A DNA stretch of 64,000 nt from Sapria himalayana (Eukaryota > Streptophyta > Magnoliopsida > Malpighiales > Rafflesiaceae): assembly GCA_029783825.1 (NCBI GenBank), contig JAREIK010002991.1:1005137-1069136 (forward strand), given 5' to 3'. This document shows positions 48,801 to 61,500 of this stretch, piece by piece (position 1 is the stretch's first letter; the number at the start of each line of letters is the position of its first letter). The notes under the pieces were generated by a model that worked only from the letters and a program-made list of their open reading frames with translations, was not told where the DNA came from and made no database searches. The position numbers and the translations under genes were made by a program.

Positions 48801-51800
48801 TTAGCGAGAGAAAAACAATGGGGTGAATAATTGAATAGGAGCAAGCTGTCTCGATACTTAAATAATAATTACTACTCATTCCTATCATATTTTGATACTA
48901 AGAATCTTGATATATTACAGTGATATAAATCAAATGAGTCAACCATTCCCATGCCATTTAAGATGGTACGAGATCTACTGACACCTCTAGTGTCGAGTAT
49001 AGCATCAGAGTCTACTTTTTCTGTTGCAGTGATTTCGAATATAAAATTGAGATTAATCCAGATATTATTGAGACTTTAGTATGCATAAAGGAATTGAAAG
49101 AATTCGAGTTTGTGCATCCAGGATCATGCTGGAACTACTACAAAAACGAAGGAATTAATTTCTGCTAATGATCCATATTATTATAATGATATTGATATTA
49201 AGAATGATAATAATATGAGTCATATGACAATTGATGATTAATGATGTTGACCCTTGATGATTGACGATTGCTGGATTGCGACACTTATGTGTTATGCTTT
49301 ATGCTTATGTATGTATCTGATTTTTGATTTCAATTTACTCATGTTTATATACATTATATTTGCACTTGTCATTTATGTTTATTTAATTTTGGTTGTGACA
49401 TTTGAAAATTTAAACTTGAATATTTAATTTTTTTTTCATTTTGTATTGGTTTTAAATTTTTTTTCATACGTAAGTTATAATATTTTTTAATTCATATTTA
49501 AATATTTAATACACTTACACTAATGTCTTATAGTCTGATACATATACACTGAGTCACTGATACACATATTTATAAATTATAAAGTATTAAAAATAATTAA
49601 CATTAACTAAATAGTAAATACTAAAAAGTAAATATAATTAACAATTAACACAAAAAACTATTAAAGTATTATGTATTAAATTAAAATTAAAAAAATTTTA
49701 AACATAAAGTGAATAACTAAAGTCTAATTATATTTTTATAATTATGAATACATAAATAATTATATATAAAATAACATTATCTTTAAAAAATTATTAAAAT
49801 TTAAAAACTAGCCCGTACGGGCCCAAACCAGTACAATTTTTCAACTAATCGGGCCAACAGGCCATGTCGAGCCTGGCCTGAAGAAACTATGCCGGGCCAG
49901 GCAGGGCACAGTTACTATACCATGTCATGCCTGGCCCTACACGGAAACATGGTTGGGCAGCCAAAAATCAGGTTGGGCCGGCCTGACCAGACCCATTTGA
50001 CACCTCTATCTATATCTAACAATTCTTTGATATTATAACTTACAATAATAAAATTCAAGAACATCAAACTTCATTGTCTTTCATGCTTCTTGTTTTCAAT
50101 TGAGCTCAACAAAATCAAACACAAAAAAACATTTATCTTTTTGTGATTCTCCATTATTCATGACAATAACAAGTTTGTTCAATTAGAAAAATCATGAATC
50201 TAGTATAATCCAATCACAAAAAAACATACTAGTGACTATTTCTTCTTTTTGTCATTTCTAGATATTTTTTTTATTGTTATCAAATAATTATCCCTTGAGT
50301 GTTTTTCGCGATCAACTCATTTTTATCCTCTTAGAAGAGTTGGATTTGTCTAACTTAAATTCTACCAAGAATTTAATTATCAACATTACATAGGTGTTGT
50401 CTTTGATACCTCTGCTCTGCAATTCTTACTTAGCCTAAGATTTGAGATCGTACATAAAAAAATGAATATCTTTTCTTACCGAGATCAAAGATTTGAAACA
50501 TAAATTCAAAGAACTTGCATACATAATCTCTTACTTTTATATGTCAGATTAGTCTCTATAACTTAGTCATCACTTCATCTTTCACATACTCAGAATAAAA
50601 TTATTATTATAAATCTTATTTGAAAATTCTCAAGTATGAACATTAACATCCACATCTTTGTTACTACTAAAGAAGTGACACATGCATCAGATACATACAA
50701 GTAGCATTAATCTTGGTTACATCACTCATAATACCCATCACTCAAATATTATTCTGTTCCTCAAAAAAAGATCAATCTCTTTTAGCACTTGAGTACCTCT
50801 AAACTCTTCGACTTCAAAACATCAACCTGTGGTAAGGGCAATTAGTCAATCTTGTCATCCTCTAAGATTCACTAGCAAGTCAAAAGATTTATTTTCAGCT
50901 GATCTATTTCCTTTTGCATATCAATCTTCAAGAATTCTAAAAATAATTATTTTAATTTAGCATCTCCAAAATAGAATTGATGGCATTTGTATCCCGTATC
51001 TAAATTCCTTCGTGAAGTATCCCATAAAATCTCACAAGTTTAGTAAAAAAATAATATTATTATTAAATATATATTACAAATAAAACTTAAGTAAAATAAT
51101 GAGATCTATTATTCACTAATGACTCATATTACGCCACGTGTCATAATCTCATTACATAGAAAGTACCTAATATATTCTAGAATATGAATGAATCTTGAAG
51201 CTTGTAAATCCTTATATAAATCCTCTAGAACCTCTTCATGATTATTTTGAAAATCTTCATACGCTTACCAACAATCTCATATTCCTTGAAGTTTTAGTAG
51301 GTAGTAACACAAGCAACACAATACATTGTTCTCAATTCAATATTTCATGAGCACGTGAAAAACATCGAGATTATTGTCAATTTCATACAAAGATACAACT
51401 TTTGAGAAGTACATGACATGGATATAGCCACGAGAATTCAAGAAATATGAGTACACGAGCACAGATATGGCCATGATGATACAACATGACGGGGCACAGG
51501 AATACGAAATGACAAAACACTGGGATACGATAAATTTAAAAAATCAAGATACAAATATGAGAACTACATAACATAACAAAATAAAACAAAAATAATATTT
51601 CTTATAAATATTATTCTTTAAAAACAATTTAGATAAATAAATACAAATGGTCAAAAACACAAATAAAAGTAATACTAAAATTAAAGACTATCGTTTTATT
51701 CTGAATCAAATAAAATGATTTCTAATTTATGTTCACCAAAAGAAAAATCTACAATTTCAAAAATTTCAACATTTTCTATATCAATCGAGTCAAAACTATA

Positions 51801-54800
51801 TCTTTAAAATTAAAATTGAGTTTTTTTAAAAATTTACAATTATACTAATAATACTATAAATAAATATACAATAAATTATATAATTATTACTATTTAGATT
51901 AATAAATTATAATAATAAAATACCCCCCCCCCCCAATACGTCAATGTTTTCTCTTTCCCCACCCACGTCTAAGTTTTCTCTCCCCCCATGTATAAGACAT
52001 GTTTCAGCCATGTCCAACAGTATTCAATTCGTGCCCAAGGCGTATCAAAATCTTTAACCTACAATTTTATCAATTATATGCTACATGGCAAATTAGACAT
52101 GTCCAATTGTGCAACACACAAACACTCCACAAGATTACTATATCCATGCTTCAGAGTGTCTAGTAGAGATCAAATTAAAAATATCTTCACGAATATGCCT
52201 AGAGAACTACAAATATCTTACCATTTTATTTATGATATATATGCACCAATTTGAAGGAAATATTGAGATTGTAATTTATTTTTATTTATTTATTATCTAT
52301 TTTTTTTCTTTACATAAATGAGAGCACTCAACATTTCAATTCCCCAACTCCAGCCATGTGTGTGCGTGTCTTACTATTGCTTTTTGAAAAAACGAATACC
52401 TTTTTCGTTTTATTCCCAAAAAAAGAATGTTATCATATATCTCAACAGCCTAGACCTAGTACCACATGTCTTTTTTCTTTCTTAAAATAATCATTCAAAA
52501 TCATCATACCACCAAATTTAGTAATTATAATCAAAAATATATGAAATTACTCGTAAAAAAGTCCAACTCATCAAGTTTGAAAATCATGAGCAGAGATTGG
52601 AATACCTTGTACCCAATATCACCTCCGACGCTCTCTCCTCTTTCATGAGAAATTCTCTCAGCAACTAGACATAGAAATTGCCAACACTATAAGATTATTA
52701 TAAAAGAATATAAGTACGAGTGGGAACAGAAAATCATTGTAGCTGAACCATGCAATCCACAATAGTAGCACACATGCGAACCTGAAGTTGCAGATATTCG
52801 ACGAGGTTGGGTACATACTATTTTGCACGCCTCCCCCTTTCCCCACATGTGATCCAAGAGGAATTGTGGCACCTGGATGATTATATTTGAAAAAAAATGG
52901 GTCAGAATGTAATCAATGATTGCTGATATACATGTATGCCCTACATAGCATAGATAACATATGTTGCTAGAGAATTAGCTTTCGACTTTCAAGAGTGAAA
53001 TGCTAGCTTATTGGCTGTCCCAATTGAAGAAATTGCATGCATGGAATATTATTCCATTTTTTATATTTATTAACTAATTAAGAAGGGAGAACTGTAATTT
53101 TATCCAAAACATACCAAACTTCTCAGCATGAGCACAAGAAGACAACTTGTCTCATGGGTGAACTAATTTCTCTGCCTAAAAGCCACGGAATTCACATTTA
53201 ACTCAGGCAAATTGTGATTACATGCACAATTTTAATCAGGATTTACATATAACTATTAATCATGAGTTTAGTAAGAAAAATAATAAAAAATTATTAATCT
53301 AAAACATAACTATTAATCTAGGGATTAATAGTTATGTTTAACTCAGGCAAATATTATTATGTTTAAAAATGTACGGACAGCAAAAAACAACACCTGGTGG
53401 GCCACGAGTGGCAAATGTTTAATTGTTGAAGTGACCTCACCGAAGCAGAAAAATCATGAGTTTAGTAAGGAAAAAAAAAAACCTTTGTGTTGAGAGATAT
53501 CTAGGGATTGACGGAGTCTAGAGGTTCACTAAAACATTTTATATATTATTATATCTCCAATTTCTAGCAGAGCACGAGGGCAATGGGCATGTCAAATCGG
53601 CATTGGGCCTATAATTTACCACTCGCTGTGATCAAAAACTTCAGTTAATGTATGAACATACAAAAAAAAAAAAAAAAAGATTTGATCCAAACACTTTCAA
53701 AAAAGCAATAAGCTTTTTGCTTTTTTGGCATTACATATTTTCAAAAAACAATATTACCATGCAAAAGGGTGATAAGCATGATGGAATTCCTACAAGAAAT
53801 GAGTGAAGAAAATAAGTAACCTGTGTTGTCTTTCCGCACCCTGTCTCTCCTGAGATTAGAACAACCTGCTACAGCATAATGTTACTTAACCCTCACAGAA
53901 AACAGTTTGAAGAAAATTGGTGACAAACAGTTTGATATCAAAACTGCCATTGAAGCCATCCCATGACGGCTTGAGAATGTACTACCTGATGACTTTCAAC
54001 TTGGGATGTGATAATGTCCTTAAAGGGAGCGATTGGAAGCCTAGACCTCTCTTCGGCAATCTGAGTATGAAAATGAAACTTGAGAAACTTCAAAGAACAA
54101 GCTTATAATCACTAAAAGAAAAACTTTTTACGAGCTATATCATGTTGAATATGGCACATGGAGCTGATGGGTATGTATAATTGCGATTGCACAAACACTA
54201 ACATACCAAATATAATTAGAAATCCAGAGTTAAAAATGTTTGTATGAAAATAATACTAGAATAACTAATAACATGTGAAGACCTCATGTTGCAAGTATTT
54301 ATTGGAAGTCAATCCTTGGTGTGATAATAAATATCATCATTCAAGGATTATAGATTTTAAGTTTAAAAATCATCAGAAATAGTCTCTCTAATTTTTTGAG
54401 GTTGTGCTGTTGATATACTCAAAGTATTAAAAAGTAAAATCGTAAGGTGAGATATTTTTGTATTTGTGAGGCGAGATGTAAGCCTCAAGGCATTAAGATA
54501 CAAATTTTTTGAGTATCACAATATATAATTAATTAATATTTTAAAATATATAAAATAAAAAAACATAAATAAAAAAAGAAAATATTTTATTAAAATTATT
54601 AAATTAATTATACTAGTTTACTACTTTCACAAAAAAATCATAACAAAGTTATAAAATAAAAACTGAAATAAATTATTTCAATTTAAATTTCTCTTCAAGA
54701 GCATCATCATTCTCATCCAATATATCAAAAGTAAGAAAATATTTACTATCATGTATTCTCATTTCATCTAAATTTTCATCAATTGGTATCAAATTGAACT

Positions 54801-57800
54801 CATTTTCTTTGCATTTGCCTCCACCTGTACCTAGTAAAAAATATAAATTAATAATTCGATAAAAATATTATACGTTTTTTTATCAAATTTATGATTTTAA
54901 TTTTTATGTACTTAGTATTTCATTAAGATTCCTTTTATAGAAATGTGAAGAGATTATTTGATCCGAAGATACTTGAGTTCGTTAGAAGTTGGATGACATA
55001 ATTCTAATAGCATCAACATTAAATAACTCATCATCCTAGAGCCAACAAAAATCAATGGGGAGGAGAGGATCTTCTTTCTCACGATCCACTCATCATATAA
55101 ATACATTTCCTCTAAACAAAATTAATTCAACATTTTATTTTTTTTATAGACTTTATTCTCTCAAACTAATGTTATACCTAACATACATTAAAGTATTCAA
55201 TTTTTGATGTTCAAGTCTTTCTTTTTTTTGTACATATCTATAAATAATGAAATAAAAAAAATTACATATTAAAATAGAATAAATTTCTCTAATATTGAAA
55301 TAGAAATATATGTATACAAAGTTATAAAAATAAAAATATTATCGATTGAAATATATTCCAATTTCTTTCACATCCCGAAGGACTACAAGTAAAGCTAAGG
55401 ACTCGAATAGCGAACTTTTGCAACTCTGATTGTTTAACCCCCAAAAAGCATCCACCAACCTGCAGGACTTCTTAATATTCGAGAATGAATTAAATTATGT
55501 GTCGCAAATTCACTCATTAGTTGATGAAATGAGTCCAACTGAATATCAATTTTTAAATATTCTTGATAATTCAACATCATATCCATGCATTCAAATAATT
55601 TCTTCCTCATCTCATCGATATTAGAGAACTTATCCTCATACAATAATTAAAAATTAAGAAATTAATCTGCTACATGTAAAGGTCGATAAAGTTGCAAAGT
55701 TCATCTTGCATCAATTTTTCTCCGAATTGGGCCATGTGTTCTCTCCACACCCCCACAATTAAATGCAATCTTCTCCTTAACCAAATTTATCAACTCATAA
55801 ATATAACTTATGACTGATATTTCCTTAGATTCAACCTCTCTCAATATACCAACTAATGGAACAGTGATCTTAATGCAAAAAATAATATGTGGCCAATAAT
55901 TTAGATCAAACAACATTATACTTTAAGTTTTCACATATTTTACCTTTTTAGCCCATTTGCTTGAACACTAATTTTTTAAGAAGAATATTGTTATAAGACC
56001 TTGTTTTTGCTTATAAAAACTTTGGACAATAAGAAATAAAATAGCAAACCATATAATTATTGGATAAAAAAGTTTTTGATTTTTTATAAATATTTTCATC
56101 AAGTTAAGAACTCAAATATGATCATATATGATCTTTGCTATTTGCCTAGCTCAAGAAAATATAGTATCATAAATATTTAACTTAAATATCTTTCAATATC
56201 AAATCAATACAATATGTAGCATAATGAGTCTACCACAATCTTCTCTTTTTTTTTCATAAGTCTCATTTCAGCATTCACATAATTAACATAATTAGAGACA
56301 TTATCAGTAATGACTTGCACAACATTCTCATCCTCAATTTCTTTAACCACGTAATCAAAATATTTGAATATTAATTCCTTATTTTTTATTGTATCCGAAG
56401 TATCAATTAATTTCAAAAACTAATTGCCAGTAGAACTATTCACTAAAAAATTAATAATACACATATTCTTTCCATCTATCCAACCATCTAACATAATTGA
56501 ATATTCATATTATTTCCAAGATTTTTGTGATCTTTCATAATGATACTTAGTACATTCACCTCATCTTTAAGAATTAATATTATCAATTCATGCATAGATG
56601 GAGGCTTAAACCCAAACCCAACATTCATCATAAGAATCTAATAAGAATCATTTACAATGTTGAATAAGAGATATTTTGAATAAATAAACCTATCAATTTT
56701 AATACACACTTGCTTTTTTTTTTTGCTTCCATCTTGAATTCAAAATACTTTGATGAGTTTGTGAAGTAGTAAATTAATCCATAGGTCCCCTAGAAATAAG
56801 TTTCTCACTCTCACTCCCTAAGATACCTTTTATTTTGGACAAGACACTCATTTATTAAAGTTGGACTCGTACCAATTTCTTGGAGCAAGTCATTTCTTTT
56901 TATTTTTTGATCCTTATAATTGATCAATATCTCTTTGCATTCCAATATAATATTTTTACTAACATTGAGGAATAGTTTCATACAATGATGAGTTTCAACA
57001 CATATTTCCACTTTACATCTCAAATATTTTTTATATTTTTACTAATGCAATCTAATATTTTTGCTAAGTGATGTTTAAGTCCATTCTCTCCTCTCGCACA
57101 TCTTTGATAATAAAAATTTACATCTCAAATATTAATCCTCAAAAACTTCAATACATATTTCCACACAATTTTTTCTTGATTTTTCGAATCGGAGGAACTC
57201 AACTTGAAAATATACTAAAAATAATATTCAATTATTCACATTTCTATATAACAATAAAATTGAGTAAAAAATAATAAAAAGACATATTTAAAAAGAATTT
57301 AAAATTTAAAATAAGAATTTAATTGGTTTAATTCTAAAAAAATCAAGAAATATTATAAATGCTAATTTATACAATGTTAAGAATATTAATCAAAAAATAA
57401 ACTAATAAGATTTCAACGAATTGATTATAAATACTAATGTATATGAGTATTCATATATATTTTTTGGGATGATACTACTTTGTTCATAAATTATTTGAAT
57501 TGTTTATCTATATCTTAAATATATATATATATATATGACTATATATTAACTATATACAAAACTATATATCTATATAACTATATATATGAGAACTTATCCT
57601 TCTTTAAGGCATGAAGGCACATTCAAAATATGCCTCGAAATGCTTCACAAAAGAAGGCTTACGCCTTTCTAGTGCATAGCCTTTTTTTTCACGCACATCG
57701 AGGCATTTCTGTACGCCTCACCCTGGGACATGCTCCAAGGCACGCCTTGATTATGCTTTTTAAAACATTTGATATACTAACCTTTGTGAAATCACTTACA

Positions 57801-58384
57801 GAGCAGGAGCCTAGCACTCTAGATATGACCTACAGTTAGAAAAAGAGAGAGTAGTAGGACCTGTTTCAGGCTCGTAGACTTTTTTATTTTAGAAGCCATG
57901 GACTCCATCTTCTTTGCTATTTCTGCTTTGCTCATGGAGGGTCTAGCAAAAATATTATCTTTGTTTCTCCGATCTTTTCCACCCTTATCCTTACCATTTC
58001 CAATTACTTTTGTGTTCAGTTCTTCTTCTTTGGGTGGAAAATTAGCAAATAATTCCTGTATATCTAATTTTGATTCTTCGGAAAAAGTCCAAGAAGGAAG
58101 ATCTTCCTTCTCCTTAAGCTTAACTGCCTCTGACTTTTTAGTAGTCTTGAAAATAGTAATTTGGCGCTGATTCCCACGCCTGCGCGAAGTTCATAATCAT
58201 GTTAAACCATGGGAGCACAAAACCAAAACAGAGCCACATTTTAGTATGATGCATTAATAGAGTGAAAATGAAGAGTTCTGTACCAAGACTCACCCTAAAC
58301 TTTTGGATTTCATCCCCATTTTGAGGCATTTCATGTGAACTAATGCTCGTTCTGATTTAGAAAGCTCCGGTCCAAATGTAAATT
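34031..58384 (-). CDS. NIH-like: DEIH-box helicase with R3H and ankyrin parts (NIH/HVT1 group), first exon missing
   Basis: ATP-dependent nucleic-acid helicase of the plant NIH/HVT1 group, similar in design to animal YTHDC2. Exons in coding order: 58294-58384, 57861-58179, 53986-54060, 53821-53865, 52782-52872, 52606-52664, 42718-42879, 40487-40539, 40070-40103, 39240-39329, 38147-39157, 34546-35685, 34031-34420. Phases agree and give 1185 aa from exon 58294-58384 on. Motifs in order: R3H end ([10 protein letters not shown]), motif [11 protein letters not shown], Ia [21 protein letters not shown], an ankyrin insert ([27 protein letters not shown]), [34 protein letters not shown], then HA2 and OB-like regions. 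All catalytic motifs are intact. The C-terminal part carries Ala8 and Asp6 runs. The N-terminal exon was not found; introns are swollen by mobile elements. Confidence 0.93.
34735..34800 (-). repeat. Coding trinucleotide repeats in the helicase
   Basis: AGC/TCA-type triplet runs within exon 34546-35685 encode a run of eight Ala followed by six Asp and an acidic stretch ([12 protein letters not shown]). They sit between the OB-like region and the conserved GGIMSSPDN block, a part of the family that varies in length. Confidence 0.9.
35848..36612. mobile_element. Family C element in a helicase intron, perfect 8-bp duplication
   Basis: 765 bp flanked by CCCTATAA (35840-35847, 36613-36620). The ends CTAAGAAGCACGGACAC and GTGTCCGTGCTTCCTTG are inverted repeats. 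Interior: GGATACG repeats, a 250-bp AT-only part, a tandem of CGCCCGCCCCTGCCTCTCCCC units (about 36222-36400), and TGGCCACCCGACGTCATCGG. No transposase. It lies in intron 35686-38146. Confidence 0.88.
37482..37993 (-). mobile_element. Family A GC-rich element lacking one terminus, in a helicase intron
   Basis: Has the end TTTGACACTTCTA at 37993; the other side begins TCATGGCCCGGTACGG without the TAGAGGTG terminus. Four or five degenerate copies of TAATTTTTTTTAAAATTAGGG separate the two GC-rich halves. Intron sequence between it and the family C copy is AT-rich (36620-37480). Confidence 0.7.
39366..40015. repeat. TATGTATCATAGATCATATATA compound microsatellite in a helicase intron
   Basis: About a dozen units made of (TA)n, (TATG)n and TATCATAGATCA or TATCATATATCA, plus long CA/TG runs. 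Fills most of the intron between coding exons 39240-39329 and 40070-40103. ORFs across it are low complexity. Confidence 0.9.
40255..40425 (+). repeat. Copy of the dispersed repeat
   Basis: Contains GATGAGTCTCAAGCCCGAGG and CATCACACAAAGGCACGACC, related to the WDR26 intron repeat and to 19.3 and 44.35 kb. Lies in the short intron before the DEIH exon. Confidence 0.5.
40882..41569. mobile_element. Family C element in a helicase intron
   Basis: 688 bp, ends CTAAAAAGCACAGACAC and GTGTCCGTGCTTCCTTG. Flanks ATTACAGC and ATCACATC agree at 6 of 8 bases, suggesting an older insertion than the 35.8 kb copy. Interior has the same order of parts, including the ACGTCGTCGGACGTCGGCC block. Lies in intron 40540-42717; bases 41570-42717 are AT-rich and otherwise empty. 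Confidence 0.8.
43310..43590. mobile_element. Fragment of a GCGCAAGG-type element
   Basis: AAAAAGCGCAAGGTGCACCAAGGCGCAAAGG and GAGGCGCAAGACGCAC (separated) resemble the terminal sequence of the DUF659 hAT at 54420-57770 (AAAAAGCATAATCAAGGCGTGCC on its - strand). No transposase or clear boundaries. Confidence 0.45.
44030..44342 (+). mobile_element. Family A GC-rich element lacking one terminus, in the 9.7-kb helicase intron
   Basis: Starts with TAGAGGTGTCAAATGGGCC and stops at GTGCCCGGCACGAG, next to a copy of the dispersed repeat (44346-44420). No matching flank. It breaks off at the same internal point as the copies at 29.6 and 37.5 kb. Confidence 0.7.
44860..45960 (-). mobile_element. Decayed gypsy retrotransposon in the 9.7-kb helicase intron
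   Basis: On the - strand about 45465-45560 reads [16 protein letters not shown], a gypsy reverse-transcriptase segment. About 45080-45200 reads [20 protein letters not shown] followed by KVDHK, the integrase zinc region. Frame is broken repeatedly. Bases 42880-43300 and 43590-44030 of the same intron are AT-rich without recognised content. Confidence 0.7.
46262..50008 (+). mobile_element. Full-length hAT transposon with ruined BED/hAT transposase (family A parent type)
   Basis: 3747 bp. Ends TAAAGGTGTCAAAAGGG and CATTTGACACCTCTA; flanks TCTGTATC and TCTATATC agree at 7 of 8. The GC-rich termini (46262-46560, 49810-50008) resemble the short family A elements. Between them, in broken + frames, are a BED-like finger (CVWTHFN, about 47300; [12 protein letters not shown], about 47410), [20 protein letters not shown] (about 47656), [20 protein letters not shown] (about 47770), [10 protein letters not shown] (about 47975), and the C-terminal hATC region ([18 protein letters not shown], about 48840; [20 protein letters not shown], about 48965). 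At least ten stops or shifts make it inactive. A poly-C tract is at 46821-46838. Confidence 0.85.
50009..51450. other. AT-rich part of the 9.7-kb helicase intron
   Basis: No conserved coding segment recognised. Composition resembles the degraded retrotransposon DNA on the other side of the hAT element, so it may continue that element. Confidence 0.3.
51450..52160. mobile_element. Degenerate family C element
   Basis: Contains weak versions of the family parts in the right order: ACACGAGCACAGATATGG, GGGCACAGGAATACGAAATG, AAAAAATCAAGATACAAATATG, an AT-rich middle, and CTATATCCATGCTTCAG at the right. Also a 12-base C run at 51923. No target duplication recognised; an old copy. Confidence 0.5.
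54420..57770 (-). mobile_element. DUF659-type hAT transposon filling a helicase intron
   Basis: 3351 bp between two copies of GATATACT (54412-54419, 57771-57778). Ends are imperfect inverted repeats: CAAAGTATTAAAAAGTAAAATC and, reversed, AAATGTTTTAAAAAGCATAATC (compared over the first 18). In broken - strand frames: [12 protein letters not shown] (about 56600), [21 protein letters not shown] (about 56310-56340), [11 protein letters not shown]...VPLVGIL and SYIYELI (55780-55900), [11 protein letters not shown] (about 55680), and DIQLDSFH with [11 protein letters not shown] (55434-55560) before the hATC region. Occupies almost the whole intron 54061-57860, and is inserted in the same orientation as the gene. 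Confidence 0.85.
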
Positions 58385-58589
58385 CTAGCATGGTACAGAA
58401 AACAGTGGCACATGTATTAAAAAACATTATTTACTAAAGAAAGAATCAAAACACAAGGCTCGCAGTGGAAATAGTTTCTCAATCCAACAACCATATCCAC
58501 CGGTGAACTTCATTATTGCATGTCTCCATCACGATTAAAATGTATCAGAAAATGAATATCATGTTTGTTTTTCCTACTCTTTAGAAATA

Positions 58590-61500
58590 TTTATATATAT
58601 TGAATTGTTTCAATAAGTCCTAGTCTTAAAAGACAATTGTTTCAAGCTTGTTCTTGCCTTAGGCGACATTTATGTGTATTTAATTTGTTCCAAAAAAAAG
58701 TCCTAGCCTTTTGAACATCCTAACCCTTAGGGTTGTTAAATATAAGTATTGAATGACTACTTAAGCCAAGGTTATTGTTAATAAAATTGTTCCAGCTTAA
58801 TGCAACCAAAATTTCTTAAAAATTGGTCCCAAAGGAGGTTGGACTTGAGAAATCAAAGTAGGAATCTTTGAAGTTATTGCAACAACATAGAAAATGACAA
58901 TGAAAGGGAGTCTCATACACCTTTTTTGTATTTGATAGTCATCATAATTCATAATTATTAGAGCATGCTAATTAAAATTTTCTATCATCAAAGGAATTTT
59001 GGGGGCATGTGGAGCCTACCCATATTGAGCTAACAAATGAATTAATGAAAACAGATGCACAATAAATAAAAAAGAATGATGAAATGAAGATGAAGGATAA
59101 GAAAGATAAATAATTATATCCTTCAGGCAATCGATCGAATTGTTCTTTGCACCATTCTCTAGAAGGATGCAGCCAAAATATATGAGACTCCATGAAATAG
59201 AATTTCAAGAAAATGAAAGGATGAAAAAGCCTCATCTTTAGACTCTCCGTAGAGAATTCGTAACTTTTGAGATGAGGACCAATGAAAAAGTAACAATACT
59301 TCTCTAGACTTATAACAGTAGTGAACAAATTCATGGAAAATATATACAGCATGTTAGAATGGTCGTAGAGATTCTACACTTTTTAACTAAAGTTCAACTT
59401 GTTGTGTGTTCAATTGCGTCAAAAGAAATTCAATCTTTTTAAAATACTTTAAAACTATTGTTGAAAAAAAAAATATAGTTATTTGTTTAGTATTTTCATA
59501 CTGTTATAAGGAGAATGTAATTCAAATAAGATCAATAATTTTTTGCATCAAAATAAGATCAAGAGGCAGTTGATTATAACTTATACTCCACGAGAAAATA
59601 ATGTAGCTAAAATAAAAAATAAAACCATTATTATTAGAACATTCCCAAGACTTTTTTCGGAGGCAGTGAACTGGAATATTTATATACTAAACAAGGGTTC
59701 TATATTGGAAATCAAGGATATTACACAAGGAGGCTTAAAGTGGAGTGAACCCCTCAGTAAATCAATATCGGATTTTTAGTTACATTGCACCAGGCACACC
59801 TAAATCCCAGGAGGGACTAGGCATAGACAAAAGCAGCACTCCTCATCTCGCCTCATGCAACTCCACCCACACAAAACATATTATTCCCAATACCCCTCAC
59901 ATATCAATTATTCCCAATGTCTCTCCCTCCCACAAATCATATTATTCCTAAAGCCCTTCTCTCACTCCCGAAAACTATAAAAAATATGTTTTATTTTTTA
60001 GAACTATGCAAGTTAGATTATTGAAATTCTATTTTTTTATATCAGAACTATGAATATTTGTGATAAAAAAAAATACTAATGATATTTAATTTTTATATTA
60101 ATGTCTTTTACTTGATTATATTTATTTAATAAATAAAAATTATAAATAATATTTAGTGAAATATAAAATTTTTATATGTATTAAATATAGTATATCTCAG
60201 AAAAAAAAATTCATGCCTTAATTGTATTTTGCACTTCAAGACCTCAAAAAACTCTTATGCCTCAATACATTTTGCATCTCAAATAATATGATAGCACATA
60301 TTCATATTCCAAAAATAAATAAGGACTAAACTTAAAAATGAAAGCATTACTAGTGCATTATTGGGGGTTAGTAAAGAATCTAAAGTTATAGGCTATTTGA
60401 TCATGTCACCAAGAGAGTTATAGTGAGTAGAGATGTAATTTTAAAAAGAGAAAAACAATGAAATGAGGATGTGAATTATAAAACAAATAATAATAAATTT
60501 AAAATAAATGATGATAATATTGAGAATAAGGAATTGTGAGTGAAAATCAAAATGGAAAAAAATACTAATGGAGATAAAAATAACTTGTGATGAAGGAGTT
60601 AAAGTTGAGAAAGATGGGTCTAATGAATGCGAAGAAAGAATGAGGGAGATGAGATAATCTTGCATTATGCAACCTCCTAAGTGAATGGGTGATTATATTT
60701 GTGATACATATTTATTTAAAGATGAAATGCATATGACATTAATGATATCAACTAATTCATTTAATTTTAAGATAACTACTAAAAGTGCAATTTGGAGATT
60801 TTTCATAAACAATAAAAATCAAATCTATCAAAAATAACCATACATGAACAATCAATAAGTTGCAATATGAAACCAAAAGAATAGGGTTACGTGGATTTGT
60901 AAAACCAAATACAATGATCATAAAAACATCAATAAGTACAATACTCAACCAATTTATAAAGAATACTCTTAGAAAAATGGAGTGGACTACACAAGAGTTT
61001 TTACACTAGTAATAATGATGGATACATTAAAGATGACAATTACTCTAGTTGCATAGAATATTTGACAATTTTTTAGTTGGATGTCAAGTCAACTTTTCTT
61101 CGTGGTGAGCTAAGTGTATATATTTATGTGAAACAACCAAAAAGATATAAAAATAAGGACAACATGCATCTAGTTTATAAGCTACACATAACTCTATATA
61201 TATGAAATAGGTTCCAAAAGCTTGGTTTAGTCGAATCAAAGGACAATTCACCAGTGAATGATTTCAAATATGCATTAAAGAGTAGACATTATTTAGAAAT
61301 AGAAACAAAGTAGAAAAATTATCATTGTAAGTATTTATGTTGATTTAATCTTTATTAGTAATGATAAAGTTATTATGTATGAACTTAAAAACTCTATGTT
61401 AAGAGAGTATGATATGTCTGACTTAGAAAAAATAAGATTTTTTTATGCGACACAATTCTGATAAAATTTATATAAGCTAAAAGAAATATGTAAAATCACA

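Noticed and set aside
46262..50008. Possibility that the 61-67 codon ORFs at 48.3-48.6 kb are genes
   Set aside because: They are pieces of the broken hAT transposase, aligned with neighbouring frames of the same element.
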